Below, in pieces: positions 22,957-33,655 of a stretch of 64,000 nt of DNA. The position numbers and the translations under genes are program-made. This stretch comes from Carallia brachiata (Eukaryota > Streptophyta > Magnoliopsida > Malpighiales > Rhizophoraceae). Numbering within the stretch: position 1 is the first letter of the stretch; each line of letters starts with the position of its first letter. The notes beneath the pieces were generated by a model. The model was not told where the DNA came from, made no database searches, and saw nothing but the letters and a program-made list of their open reading frames with translations. The stretch covers positions 371,142 to 435,141 of the forward strand of contig JADCRB010000051.1 in NCBI GenBank assembly GCA_021464245.1, written 5' to 3'.

Positions 22957-23200
22957 TAGAATCCAATTACACATATCGAAAAAAAAAAATCAGATCAATA
23001 AAAGTTACATTACAATCGACTGATTGAATTATACAACTAAAAAATGATTGTTTGCAATAAAAAACGATAATAAGTTTATCATTTTTTTATTGTAAATAAT
23101 AATCGTTTAACTGTATAATTCAATCAGTCGATTTTAATATATCTCTTCTCAGTAAACTTTTTTCTGTCTATGTGTGTTTTTCAAGTCAAATAATAGAATT
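22957..23200. mobile_element. Fold-back (MITE-like) insertion downstream of LTP4
   Basis: Absent from the matching place downstream of LTP5 (near 31430). It contains an inverted repeat with arms at about 23000-23055 and 23075-23135, sharing CGACTGATTGAATTATAC and its complement. The flanks TAGAATCC and TAGAATTCC suggest a target-site duplication of 8-9 bases. Confidence 0.6.
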
Positions 23201-23489
23201 CCTTGGACATTGTTTCTTCGTAATTAATTGTTTTCGCAATGAGCAAACATTGGAAAAGCAGCACAAGATTGTAATTTGTAAGAAGGAAACACCCTCATTG
23301 TAATCATGCACACAGTTACATGCACTTTTTCAGTGACTTATTATTTTTACAGATCAGCCTAGCGCATAAGCCTTACAAACCCTTTTAGTATATATAATCT
23401 ACATAGTTATTACATGGTAATCTTATTCAAGTTTATTCTACCAACAAAAAGCTTGGACTCCATAAGGCATGCGCATCGTTTCCAGCACA
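23201..23489. other. 3' flank of LTP4
   Basis: Shared with 31440-31844. It includes the LTP4 3' UTR with an AATAAA signal near 23430. Confidence 0.5.
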
Positions 23490-24014
23490 TTAAACTCTGC
23501 AACCAACAGAAAACCGCAAGATGAAACTCCAAAATAAATAAACAAATTAATAATCAAGTTCACGCCTATGAAAATAAATTAACTTGGAAAAAAAATTTTA
23601 AAAAAATTAAAAATAGTAAGAAGAAGGAAAAGGCTGTTACTTGTTGCAGTCAAAGTTACGGTCAGTGGGGATGTTAACATTGCAGAGTTTGGGAAGTTGC
23701 TTAGCACGGTCAGGCTTGACCAGGGGATTTTTGGCAGTCTTCTTTACACAATTGCAGACAGCCTGTTGTTGTTTCTTGTCATTACCTTTGAACAGTTCGC
23801 AGAGTTTTCTGACGGCCGCACAACATGGCTCGCCTGGGGATTTGGCATTTCCGGACAAGAACTGTTTGCAGGAAGTTAAAGGGCCTTGGACTTGCTTTTT
23901 GCAATCAAATTCCACCTCCTTCGCTTGCACAGAGTATAGTGCACTCACAACCAGAAGCATAAAGCAGATAGAGTATAAAATTGGACATGAGCGTGTGTCT
24001 ATGGAAGTGCACAA
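23490..24014 (-). CDS. nsLTP with lost original start codon, array copy LTP4
   Basis: The mature region is intact and very close to LTP5: KEVEFDCKKQVQGPL, then CC, CNC, LC and NFDCNK. Compared with LTP5, about 70 bases are deleted between the signal-peptide codons for AIC and the old leader, removing the original ATG. The open frame now reaches back to an ATG at 24014 in former leader DNA, giving the odd N-terminus MCTSIDTRSCPILYSICF. A later in-frame ATG (residue 19, MLLVVSALYSVQA) would leave a short hydrophobic signal. A ninth cysteine occurs (RKLCELF; LTP5 has Gly). Exon 1 is 24014-23641, the donor at 23640 is GTAACA, and the last exon is 23496-23490 (ends KV). The promoter TATA has become a TA/TATG microsatellite. 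It may be a pseudogene in the making. Confidence 0.7.
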
Positions 24015-24015
24015 T

Positions 24016-24018
24016 ATG

Positions 24019-24055
<37 letters not shown>

Positions 24056-24062
24056 GTATAAT
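24016..24062. repeat. TA and TATG microsatellite at the LTP4 TATA position
   Basis: About 13 TA repeats followed by TATG repeats. LTP5 has the unexpanded ACAATATATAG here. Confidence 0.8.
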
Positions 24063-24516
24063 AAGGTTGTTTGTGGTTGGTTTGAACTTTGAAGCAATAA
24101 ACGTTTCCTACTTGTAGTAAAGAATTTGCAAGAAGCAAGACTCTTTATTTTTTGTCTTATAACTACTAGAGGTAACGTTGTAGCTAGTATACGATGGATA
24201 TGGCCGTCCAGTAATTAATTAAAAATGAGAGAAAAGACAAAAAAAACACAGAAATAAAACACAGCACCATCACAACTTCGTTGCGATTGATGACGAAGGT
24301 GCCAAGAATTGTTACCATCTGCCTCTCAACATCTAAGATTTTCGTACGTAAATGGTCTCTTTAGGGCACAAGTATGAGTGCATTAGGCTCTAATGTTCTT
24401 CTTTCTTTTTTTTGGTAATAAGGTGAGTAAGGTCTAGAATTAAATAACTATATTTTTTAGAAACTGAACTCAAATAATATCCTTATTAATTACAGATTAT
24501 CAAGAGTCAGTCTCAG
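24063..24516. other. Upstream spacer of LTP4
   Basis: No gene. It is homologous to 32445-32850, including CCTCTCAACATCTAAGATT. Confidence 0.5.
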
Positions 24517-24785
24517 TTTTTTTTTTTTTTGATATTATGAAATTAAAAAATAAAAACTTCACTCAACCAACACTTAAAAGAGTTTCAAAACTAACTGTCT
24601 AAAATAAAAACTTCACTCAAACTAATTATCTAGAAGAACAGTTATGTCCGTTATATTTCTAACCAACAACTCATTCAAACGCATCGGTGGATCCAAACAT
24701 AGCACTAACTTCTCTTTATTTGTATGTCCAAGCTTAGCCAAATAATTTGCACAGGCATTACCTTTCTGTAATGTATGTTACAAAC
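24517..24785 (-). mobile_element. 5'-truncated LINE fragment, RNase H end
   Basis: On the minus strand a short frame ending at 24622 reads GNACANYLAKLGHTNKEK, the usual end of the RNase H-like domain in plant LINEs, followed by a 3' UTR and a poly(A) tail (poly(T) at 24517-24530 on the plus strand). The matching spacer of the second unit (near 32830-32960) lacks it, so it arrived after the duplication or was lost there. Confidence 0.7.
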
Positions 24786-25082
24786 AATATTATCATTGAC
24801 ACTTTAAATAATAAGAACCCTCAGCTAAGACAGGTTGATAATGTCAACTAGCAACTCTCTTCACGGCAGAAATGAACCAACTGTATGAATCAATCCGACG
24901 CAAGAATTCTCAACAACAACCAATCAGGTTTGCTTAACAATAATCTTATGTTATCCCATTTGGGTTTACGGCCCAAATTTTGTCTGAGATTTTACAGAGT
25001 GATCACTATCACCAAGACTCTCTTTCGGAAGCTCATCATATTCATACGCGCATATGTTGTCACTAACTAAATATTTTTTTCC

Positions 25083-25215
25083 TTTTTTTTTTTTGTAATC
25101 TTGTTAGAAGTGATCTTAGCTAAATGAAGAAAGGAGATGATAAGACACCGGCAGGGACTTGAACTCCCATAACTTGGCAATTGGCACTGCCTCTTGCTAC
25201 CTAGACAACCACAGT
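25083..25215 (-). mobile_element. tRNA-derived SINE, shared by both units
   Basis: Poly(T) at 25083-25094 on the plus strand, then on the minus strand a B-box-like GGGAGTTCAAGTCCC and an A-box-like region beyond. A related, diverged copy lies in the second unit at about 33281-33420, so insertion preceded the duplication. Confidence 0.6.
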
Positions 25216-25257
25216 TTCTCTTTCTTTTTTTGGTCCAACAACCCCAGTTTCTTTAAT

Positions 25258-25531
25258 TAGGCTATTTTGAGACTTTGGAAAAATTTTGAACGCAATGGCA
25301 TCTGGGCCAGGCCACTAGGCCTTATGGGCTCTAGTAGCACCCAAGCGTTATTCCACATTGCAGGCCGTGTTGGGCTGCTATATGAACCAGCCTCACGTAC
25401 CCTTCACTCTAGGACAAAGAGATCCAGGCCTCCCTTCAAGCGCCCATCCTGTGTTCGGACAGGCGGGCCAGGTATTGGACACACTGAGTCCAACAAGTGG
25501 GCTATTACCGCGATCCATCACTTGGAGCTCG
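25258..25531. repeat. GC-richer repeated block R3
   Basis: Second subtype of the block (R3 and R5), starting AGACTTTGGAAAAATTTTGAA and with ATGAACCAGCCTCACGT and GGCGGGCCAGGTATTGGACA. Short frames in it are not conserved with the other copies. Confidence 0.65.
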
Positions 25532-26419
25532 AGCCGTTCGTGTATTAATTAATGTTTGTTTTTAGCTTGGCTATAAAGCCTCCTTTTTGCGTCAAGGAGA
25601 CAGCATATTTTGTTTTTAGCTTGGCTGTGTTGATTAATGTTTGTTTTTTGCTTGGTGGGTGGAAAGACAACATATTTTGCATGAAGAAAATTCTTATACA
25701 AACTATCTAGCCAATACCCAATACGGAAGTAAAAATTATTAGAAAATTGTTGTTTAAAAAAATTTATAGGATTACGTCATATGTTAGAAGGAGATATACG
25801 CGACATATTCTATTTTAAGCCTTAGATCTTTCTTTTATTTGTCTATTTTTTAATTGCTCATTTTTTTTTTATTTTCATCTACTGTACCAAAAAAAATAAA
25901 GCCTCCTCTTTCCACCAAGAGAAAAAAAAAATATATTTAAGAAACTACTTGATATGTCTTTTTGATAGGAAAATCTATGTTGACAAATAATGCAAAAACT
26001 ACCGGATATATCATCATAAAATCTTTTGCTTGCTTGACCATCCCATTATTTGGACCTGTGGTTCGATTGCCTTATAAAAAGTAATTGGCGTGCCTCAGTG
26101 TAACTACATAACAAGTGCTTTTGGGCAGAAAATTCAATTTTTTTTTTTAAATCAATAACTTTCTACGTGGTGAGACCCACAACCATGAAATTATGACTCT
26201 GTTCTGCCAAATTTTCTATGGCTACATATCGAGACCCTAATCTTATATTGTCCCATTTGGGATTACAGACCATAAAGATTCACAAGTAAAAATTGTTGTT
26301 TCCGTCAATCTTTTATCAATTAATCTAGTCTTTAATATATAATCTCTCTCTGATATGTTATAGAATGTACAGGACTAATCATATTCATGCGTGTACGTTG
26401 TCACTAATTAAATCCATTA
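25532..26419. other. Junction of the two 8-kb units
   Basis: No gene. The left part (to about 26100) matches 33925-34190; the right part (from about 26105) matches 17390-17990. The unit boundary is therefore near 26100. A local repeat of TGTTTTTAGCTTGGCT occurs at about 25557 and 25610. Confidence 0.6.
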
Positions 26420-26710
26420 ATAGGCTCCTAGACTTCCAATTTCGAAAGGCGATTTTCGATAGCTAATTTCTCCAGTGGGCATGCACATTAGGCTTTAAAG
26501 ACTTTGCTGGCACCCAACCACTATTCCACTCGGCTGGAGAAGGCGGTGTGTTCGCAAGTCTGTGAACCAGCCTCACCTGGCCCCCGCTTAGGAGCAAAGA
26601 GATCCAAGCCTCCCATCAACCCAAGTCACGAGGCTCGGCACCCATCTTGGGTTTGGACAGAGATTGGACATACGTAGCCCAACCCCTGGGCTATTACTGC
26701 AATCCATCTC
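26420..26710. repeat. GC-richer repeated block R4
   Basis: Same subtype as R1 and R2, with TTTCGAAAGGC, CTGGCACCCAACCA, GAACCAGCCTCAC and CACCCATCTTGGG. It lies downstream of RLK2 as R2 does for RLK1. Confidence 0.65.
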
Positions 26711-27478
26711 TGTATTCTGAGTGGCTCTCTGTAGCTTTGTACCCTTAAGCCTAGTAGATTTTCTTTCGAAGAAATAGAATGGCGCTGAAAAAGTGTAATT
26801 TTTTAAGATCAGAAAAAGTTTAATTTTACTAAAATAAATACCATTAAGGTTATTCAAAAATTATTTCTAACAAATTTAAAATGATTTTATGCCCTCTACT
26901 ATTCTCACTAAATGTATATTTATCAAATTTAAATTTATACTTGCTCTAAAAAAAGATAAATTTATGCTTACCCCTAATGGGATCTTAGGGTTTTTTCTTT
27001 TTTGGAACAACTGATTTTTTTTTTTATCATCGAAATAGTTTCTATATAAAAACCTAGAACAAGAGATCAACTATAAAAGTAAAATAGAAATGATTGTCGA
27101 GCCAACATGGTTACATTTTTAATTTTCAAAAAAAAGAAAAAAAAATAGTTATATTTTAATCCACAAATGTTTCACGACTTAAAAATAAGATGGCATTCTT
27201 TCACTGTGGACAGATGTTACCACAAAATATAAAATGAGAGTTAAACATTTTTTTTTCTCGTTAGGAGATAAAAAAAATAAATACAAGTTTGAGACAAGTT
27301 TAATTTATTTATAAATTTTATTATACAACTTAATTTTAAATAATAATAACAAAAAAAAATTACATAATTAATAAATAGCATCTACCATCTTATCCCTCTT
27401 TATTTAATTCTAATTATTAATTATCATCAGTAAAAGTCTAAAAAAGATGCGAAAAGTTCTTATGGGTTAAAATTGAGT
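26711..27478. other. Downstream spacer of RLK2
   Basis: No gene. It is homologous to 18300-19071 and likely holds the RLK2 3' UTR. Confidence 0.5.
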
Positions 27479-29829
27479 TTACGCAGAACTGGAAGAGGAA
27501 ATGAGACTTGGAGGGGCAGGAATGTCGACTGTGCCCTCCATCATCAGCACAACTTTTTTCATTGATGGCCGCAAAGATGGTTCTTCCTCGATGCACCAAA
27601 GTGCCACCTTCACCATCTTCTCAATATCACTCTTCTCCACCTCTTCAACATGATCCTCTACCAGCTTGTCAATTTCACCAGCTTCAAAACAATCTCGGAC
27701 CCAATTTGCAAGGACCACTTGGCTCTCTGAAGAAGCATCCAGGTCCACGCTCCTCCGGCAACATATGATCTCCAGCAACATGATTCCATAGCTATAGACG
27801 TCGGCTTTTACTGTTATGGGCAAGTTTCTGTGCCACTCGGGTGCAACATATCCTCTTGTTCCTCTGACTCCAGTGTAGGTTTTGGACTGGTTGGGCATCA
27901 GCAGCTTTGATAGGCCAAAATCTGCAACCTTTGCACACCCTTTTGCATCCATCAGTATGTTCTCGGGTTTGATGTCGCAGTGGATGATCTGGGTCTCGCA
28001 TTCTTCGTGCAGATAGTGAATGCCTGTGGCTATGTTCAGGGCTATTTTGATTCTTTCATCCCAAGCTGGCTTTTGGCCACTGGTTTTGAAGAGGAAATCT
28101 GCAAGAGAGCCATGGGTCATGTACTCGTATACCAGAAGCCAATGCGTTCCGTCGAGGCAGTAACCAAGCAATCGGACTAGGTTCTTGTGGTGGGTTCTCC
28201 CTATTACCTTAATCTCATTTCGGAATCCTCTTTCTCCTTCGGCCAGAATTCTGTCCAGTCTCTTTACGGCCACAATTCTGTTGCCACTTGACATGATCCC
28301 TCTGAAAACTGTCCCGAAAGCCCCCTTCCCAATTTCATCTGTAAAATTTTTGGTAGCCTTTTCGACCTCGGCGTATGTAAATGGGCGCAAAGTGACATCT
28401 TCCAAAAGTTGGTCGTCAAGCAGACCCGAAATCTTCTTTTCTTTCCAGACACGATATTTATACAACAGAACGCCATAAAGTGCAAAAAGAAAGGCTGAAA
28501 TAGCTGGGAATACAATGGCAATTATAAGCGTGCCGTTTTGTAAGTTTGCATTTTTTTCCTTGACCACCTCTTTTGTGGCCCCTGAACCTCCACCAGCACT
28601 CATCTTTACCAGAGTTGACCCAGAACTTCTCTGTTGAATTCTACCGAATTTTAGCGGAACATTTTGTTTTCTGCATTCTTCGTTCTCATATATTGCAGCT
28701 TGGCAGTTACAATCTCTTGCGCACTCCTCTCTGCAGTCAGCTTTTGTTCGGTTTGGGATAGTCGAATATGGACTGCCTATCCATGATATACCTTGCAATT
28801 CATTGATATTTGAAGCATTTCTTTTGAGTTCGTGCAATTTCCTATACTAGCATTCCTAATGCATCCCAAATCCTTATGGCCCTGGTCAATGAAATCAAAA
28901 CCAGGAAGGCAAACACACGTAGGATCCTGATCCAGGGGAGCACAGTACGCATTCTCGCCACACAAGCCTAAAGGAGCACACTTGTCCGTAACTGATGACC
29001 ATTTTACGGACCAATTGCCCCGCTGGTCCGAACTATGCGAATATAATCGAAAAATCCCACCTGCATCAATTTTTGCACGATATAGGCCTGGTACTAAAGT
29101 TCCCCCGTCTTTCAGAATCTTAATAGTAAAGCCAGTGGCGTTTAGCAGATATAGCTGGCCATCGCTATCAAGATTCAAGCTCACATTATTTCCGGCAGTG
29201 TACGTACCTGAATACCAATAGGCATAGTCACTTTGAACATAACCTGCAGGATACTGCACTAGATTTCCATCTCCTTGCATTATGAGTAGAAATCTTCCAC
29301 TTGTATAGTTCGTTTCGGAGACGCTGGACACCAACTCGTTCCCTGCCAGAAGGCGTTGTCCTGGTAATATGGTATCCGTTGGAAGATCAAAAGTCTGCCA
29401 TATGATCTCTGACTTCGCATTGTAAAGTACAAAATTCCCAGAGCTGAGCATGGAGGCATAGGAAGGTGGCTCAGGAACATTTGAAATCTGTATCCGTTGG
29501 CCTCCCTGCAGTAGCAAGATAAGCCCATAATCACCATCTAGTACCAATGTAGCATCGCCAGGAAATGGTGGGTCATCCCGGTTTGCCGTCCATATTACAG
29601 TTTTCTGGGGGATTTCTGCAAACCATATGGCTATGGCAAAGCCATCTCCTTCGGGGTAAAAACCAAAGGCAAAATTCCCAGAATTTGAGGTCCAATAGGA
29701 GTTGTTTGTCGGAAAGAGAGAAGAACCAAGGCTGATGTTGGATGTTCTCAGTTGAGCTGTTGCTCCAAAAAACATGGAACTCGCAAGAAGAGCCAGGAAC
29801 ATTGGAGCAACTCTTGGATGGTAGCTCAT
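27479..29829 (-). CDS. G-type lectin S-receptor-like kinase with one frameshift (RLK2)
   Basis: Intronless LECRK3-class receptor kinase, close paralogue of RLK1. The first frame (29829-28777) gives a signal peptide, bulb-type lectin domain and EGF/S-locus region up to GNCTNSK. The second (28837-27479) gives the PAN-like segment, a membrane span (TLIIAIVFPAISAFLF), the juxtamembrane region and a full kinase. The glycine loop GKGAFGTVFRG, VAVKRLD, HCDIKPEN (non-RD type), VADFGLS and the APEW element are all present. The break is a one-base loss near 28818-28832 compared with RLK1, just after NSK. Without it the protein would be about 800 aa, normal for the family. This could be a recent null allele or a base-calling error. 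Rice and Arabidopsis relatives act in defence; ligand and role here are unknown. Confidence 0.85.
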
Positions 29830-31061
29830 TTCAGTTGTTTTCCCTTGCCTTACAAAGTGGGATAGCCTTGTGCTTTATGTGAACCACTCAATCTGTGGAA
29901 CAATTAAGAAAAAAATTGCAATTCAATTCCGTCGAGTGGAAAAAGAAAAAGGTCATCGTTGACTTCAAAATTTGAATAATTGTGTTCTTGGCCTAGGAGG
30001 GGCAGCACTTGTCAACGAAAATTTGTTTACTTTCTATAATATGGACGGTAAAATTCCGCAGCTTACAAGACAGAAACAGTAGCATTTTTTTATAAAAAAT
30101 TATTTTTTATTAAAAATAATATTACTTTCAAAATAATTTTAATCAGGGTTTAAAGAAATATCAAATACATTTAACGTAATATTAAGAATATTTAAATTTT
30201 AATTTTTTTTAAAAAATACTATTTTATTAATATTTTAATATTAAAATACTGCAAATAAAAAAAATAAAAAAAGACAAAAAAAAAGTCCAACGCGTCATCT
30301 TCCTGAACCAATTTTCCCGTCCACCTAACTCAACTGTTCTACGAACATAGAAATTGGAAGTTTTTCTGTGCTTTTGAAGCGTGATGTCCGTGAGCTCGAC
30401 TCCCTTTTGAATGGAATGGCTTTGTTCCCCGTTTGAAATAGAGCACGAATATATCTATTTTCAATAAAATGTGCAGGAGATATTTTATTAATTTAATAAT
30501 ATTTAATATTTTATTTTATTTTATTTAAATTTAATATATTTTTTAATTTAAAAATTTAAATTATTGTATATTTACTATATATATTTACGATTGTGTTGTT
30601 ATCTGTATTTTCCTCGGAAGATTTCACGCCAATTCCGACGTATTAGAGAAGAAAATGAATTAAAGGCTATGATTCTCTTGACGGAAAACAAGTCCTTGCC
30701 CTTGCGTCAATAATTTGCTTTGACAACGTTGCGCTTTTTTTAGACACAATTTGTCCCTAAAAGTTTAGTTTATCGTAAAATTCATTTTGTGGGCTAAGCA
30801 AATAACTTATTAATGCTTTTATCTTCTATTTGCTAGAAAACAATTTTGACAAAGATCTCCTATGATCTGGCTACAGCAACCGTGGCGGAATAAGCGGTCA
30901 TTCATTTGACGGAAGTCGGTTTTCTTTTTTTTTGGCAGTGAGGTTTTGAAATTGTTTTTGATCCTAGTCCAATTCGTGATTTGTTTCAACAAAATTAAAA
31001 AAAAAAATCAATGTATTGAGAATAAGAAAGACTGGTCATCACGTAAACTCAGTACAAATAT
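29830..31061. other. Upstream region of RLK2 and downstream spacer of LTP5
   Basis: No gene. It aligns with 21448-22700 apart from the SINE in the first unit. It includes an AT-rich stretch at 30080-30290. Confidence 0.5.
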
Positions 31062-31234
31062 GAATCCATACTCTTGGCAGGGAATTTCTAATTTAGACGG
31101 CATTAACATTATATCAGTAAATATAAGGTCGAGAGTTCGAACTCTCAACCTCCTCAATTATCCTCATTCCTCTAACCAATTGATATAGATTTAAAAAAAA
31201 ACTAAAAAAAAAAAAAAAGGAATCCATACTCTTG
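31062..31234 (+). mobile_element. SINE with 15-bp target-site duplication
   Basis: GAATCCATACTCTTG at 31062-31076 is repeated exactly at 31220-31234. The first unit has the single site (about 22708-22722). The 143-base insert has a B-box-like AGAGTTCGAACTCTC near 31134-31148 and a 3' A-rich tail on the plus strand. Confidence 0.85.
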
Positions 31235-31612
31235 AAAAAATATGAGAAAATGGTAGGAAGCAACAGGGACTCTGGAAAACAAACCTGCTGCCACAAATTG
31301 TAATGGAAACACCGCAAATTTACGGAACATTGCCACCGTTTTGTAATTGTGCTTAACAATGAATAAAGTAAAAACAGTGACCCCGTACGATGCTTTATGA
31401 AGTCCTTAATGACTGTAATTAACTACGAGTTAAAAAATAGAATTCCTTGGACATTGTTTCTGTCGTAATTAATTTTTTCACAATGGGCAAACATTGGAAA
31501 AGCAGCACAAGATTGTAATTTGTAAGAAGGAAACATCTTCATTGTAATCATGCATACAGTTACATGCACTTTCTCAGTGACTTATTATTTTCACATATCA
31601 GCCAAGAGCATA

Positions 31613-31737
31613 AGCCTTACAATTTTTTTTTTATTTTATCGGAAACTGTCGAGTAGCTATTTTATTGGATTGATTAATCTGAATCGATCCGAACAGAATC
31701 CCAAACGAGGATAAAGATCTCCCAGCAGCCTTACAAT
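31613..31737 (-). mobile_element. SINE fragment with 11-bp target-site duplication
   Basis: AGCCTTACAAT occurs at 31613-31623 and 31727-31737 around 103 bases that are absent near 23368 in the first unit. Poly(T) on the plus strand shows minus orientation. The 3' half shares CGATTCAGATTARTCAAT with the element at 33421-33600. Confidence 0.8.
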
Positions 31738-31844
31738 CCTTTTGGTAAAAAGTCTACATAGTTATTATATGGTAATCTTCTTCAAGTTTATTCTGCCAGC
31801 GAAAAGCTTAGACTCCCTAAGACATGGGCATCTTTTCAAGCACA

Positions 31845-32344
31845 TTAAATTCTGCACCGAACATAAAACCACAAGATTAAACTTCAAAATAAATAAACAA
31901 ATAAATAATCAAGTTGACGCCTATGAAAAATAAATTAACCTGAAAAATATTTTTAAAAAAATAAAAATAGTAAGGAGAAGGAAAAGGCCGTTACTTGCTG
32001 CAATCAAAGTTAGGATCAATGGGAATGTTAACATTGCAGAGTTTAGGAAGTTTTTTAGCCTGGTCAGGCTTCACCGGGGGATTTTTGGCTGCCTTCTTTA
32101 CACAATTACAAACAGACCGCAGTTGTTTCTTGTCATTATTGCTTTTAAACAGTTCGCCGAGTTTTCTGACGGCCGCACAACAAGGCTCGGCAGGGGATTT
32201 GGCATTTCCGGACAAGAATTTTTCGCAGGAAGCCAAAGGGCCTTGGACTTGCTTTTTGCAATCAAATTCCACCTCCTTCGCGTGTACAGAGCATAGTGCA
32301 CTCACAAGCAGAAGTACAAAGCAGATAGCCAACAAGCCCTTCAT
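31845..32344 (-). CDS. Non-specific lipid-transfer protein, array copy LTP5
   Basis: Intact nsLTP. The start at 32344 gives signal peptide MKGLLAICFVLLLVSALCSVHA, then a lysine-rich mature protein with the eight cysteines in order: C, 10 residues, C, 14, CC, 22, CNC, 21, C, 11, C. Exon 1 is 32344-31995. A donor (GTAACG) at 31994 and an acceptor at 31852 define a 143-base intron, and the last exon (31851-31845) adds I after CSK, for 118 aa. An AATAAA signal lies near 31789. A TATA-like element in the shared promoter context lies at about 32433-32441. It is the best-preserved relative of LTP4 and lies upstream (by position) of RLK2. Lipid transfer is by family; the real cargo is unknown. Confidence 0.87.
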
Positions 32345-32432
32345 TTTATTTTATTTTTTTTGCTTCGAGTGGCACTATTGACTCTTTGAAGATTATAAAA
32401 TTGGATATGAGCGTGTGTAAATGGAAGTGCAC

Positions 32433-32441
32433 AATATATAG
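32433..32441 (-). promoter_or_regulatory. TATA box of LTP5
   Basis: CTATATATT on the minus strand, about 90 bases before the ATG, in the promoter context shared by the array. Confidence 0.6.
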
Positions 32442-32499
32442 AGTGCGGAAAATAATAAGGTTGTTTGTGGTTGGTTTGAAGCAATAAACGTTTCCTACT

Positions 32500-33280
32500 T
32501 TTAGTACTGAATTTGCAAGAGGCAAGACTCTTTATTTTTTGTCTTGTAACTACTAGAGGTAACGCTGTAGCTACTATACGATGGATATGACCGTCCAGTA
32601 ATTAACTAAACATGAGAGAAAAGACATAAAACACAGAAACAAAACACAGCACCTCCACAACGGCGTTGCGATTGATAACGAAGGTGCCAAGAATTGTTAC
32701 TATTTACCTCTCAACATCTAAGATTTCCGTACGTAAATGGTCTCTTTAGGGCACAAGTATGAATGCATTAGGCTCTTATATTTTTTTGTTTTTTTTTTCT
32801 TTCTAGGTAATAAGGTGAGTATGGTCAGAATTAAATAATACATTCCTAAAAAACTCAACCCAAACAATATCCTCGTTAAGAAGATCATAAAACTCTATTG
32901 GAGACTTTAGAGAGTCATTTTCAAATTTTGTGTACGAGCAAATAATGTCAAACAACAACTCTATTTCCTTCACAGTAGAAACGAAACAGCTGTATGAATA
33001 AATTTGAGCCAAAAATTCTGGCAACAACCGATCAGGTTTGCTTACCAATAATCTTGTGTTATCCCATATGGGTTTACGGCCCATAAAGAATAACAAGCGC
33101 AAATTGTTGTTTTTATCATTTTTTTTTTTTATATCAATTGTATCTCCTATTAGTTATTTATTTATCACAAAATAAATATTTTGTCTGAGATTTTTCAGGG
33201 TGATCACCATCACCAAGACTCTTTTTCGGAAACTCATCATATTCATACGTGCATATGTTGTCACTAACTAAATCTATCCG
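32500..33280. other. Upstream spacer of LTP5
   Basis: No gene. It is homologous to 24110-25080 minus the LINE fragment. A poly(T) run lies at 33117-33130. Confidence 0.5.
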
Positions 33281-33420
33281 ATAGACCCTTTTATTTTATT
33301 TTATTTTTTTCGGGTTTTAGTAGAAATGATCTTTACTTGCATAAAGAAATGAGATGACAAAACACTGACAGGGACTCCAACTCCCATGACTTGGCAATTA
33401 GCAAGTGGCACACGCTGTCT

Positions 33421-33610
33421 CCTTTTTTTTTTTTTAATTTGTCTGAGACTACTCAATATTTAACCTATTAAATTGACTAATCTGAATCGATTCAGGTAAA
33501 ATTTTGAATGACATTAAAAATCTTATTAGCAAGCATTTAATATGACTATATTTTTAAAATTTAAATTTAAAATTTCTAATTAAGTGACCACGGACTCCTT
33601 CTATCAGTGA
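33421..33610 (-). mobile_element. Nested SINE-like insertion in the second unit
   Basis: Poly(T) at about 33424-33436 starts extra DNA not found at the matching place in the first unit (near 25195). On the minus strand it ends with GATTAGTCAATTTAATAGG and TCTCAGACAAATTAAAA, resembling the end of the SINE at 59492-59689. It sits beside the older SINE at 33281-33420. The target-site duplication is too diverged to state. Confidence 0.5.
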
Positions 33611-33655
33611 AAGTGCCTACACCGCCTCTTTCTGCCTAAACAAACACGGTTTCTT

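Noticed and set aside
23641..24117. 158-codon plus frame
   Set aside because: Antisense shadow of LTP4; the same kind of shadow occurs opposite LTP1, LTP3 and LTP5.
25267..25548. Short frames in blocks R3 and R5 that look alike
   Set aside because: They are similar because the DNA is duplicated, but frames and starts are not kept in R1, R2 and R4.
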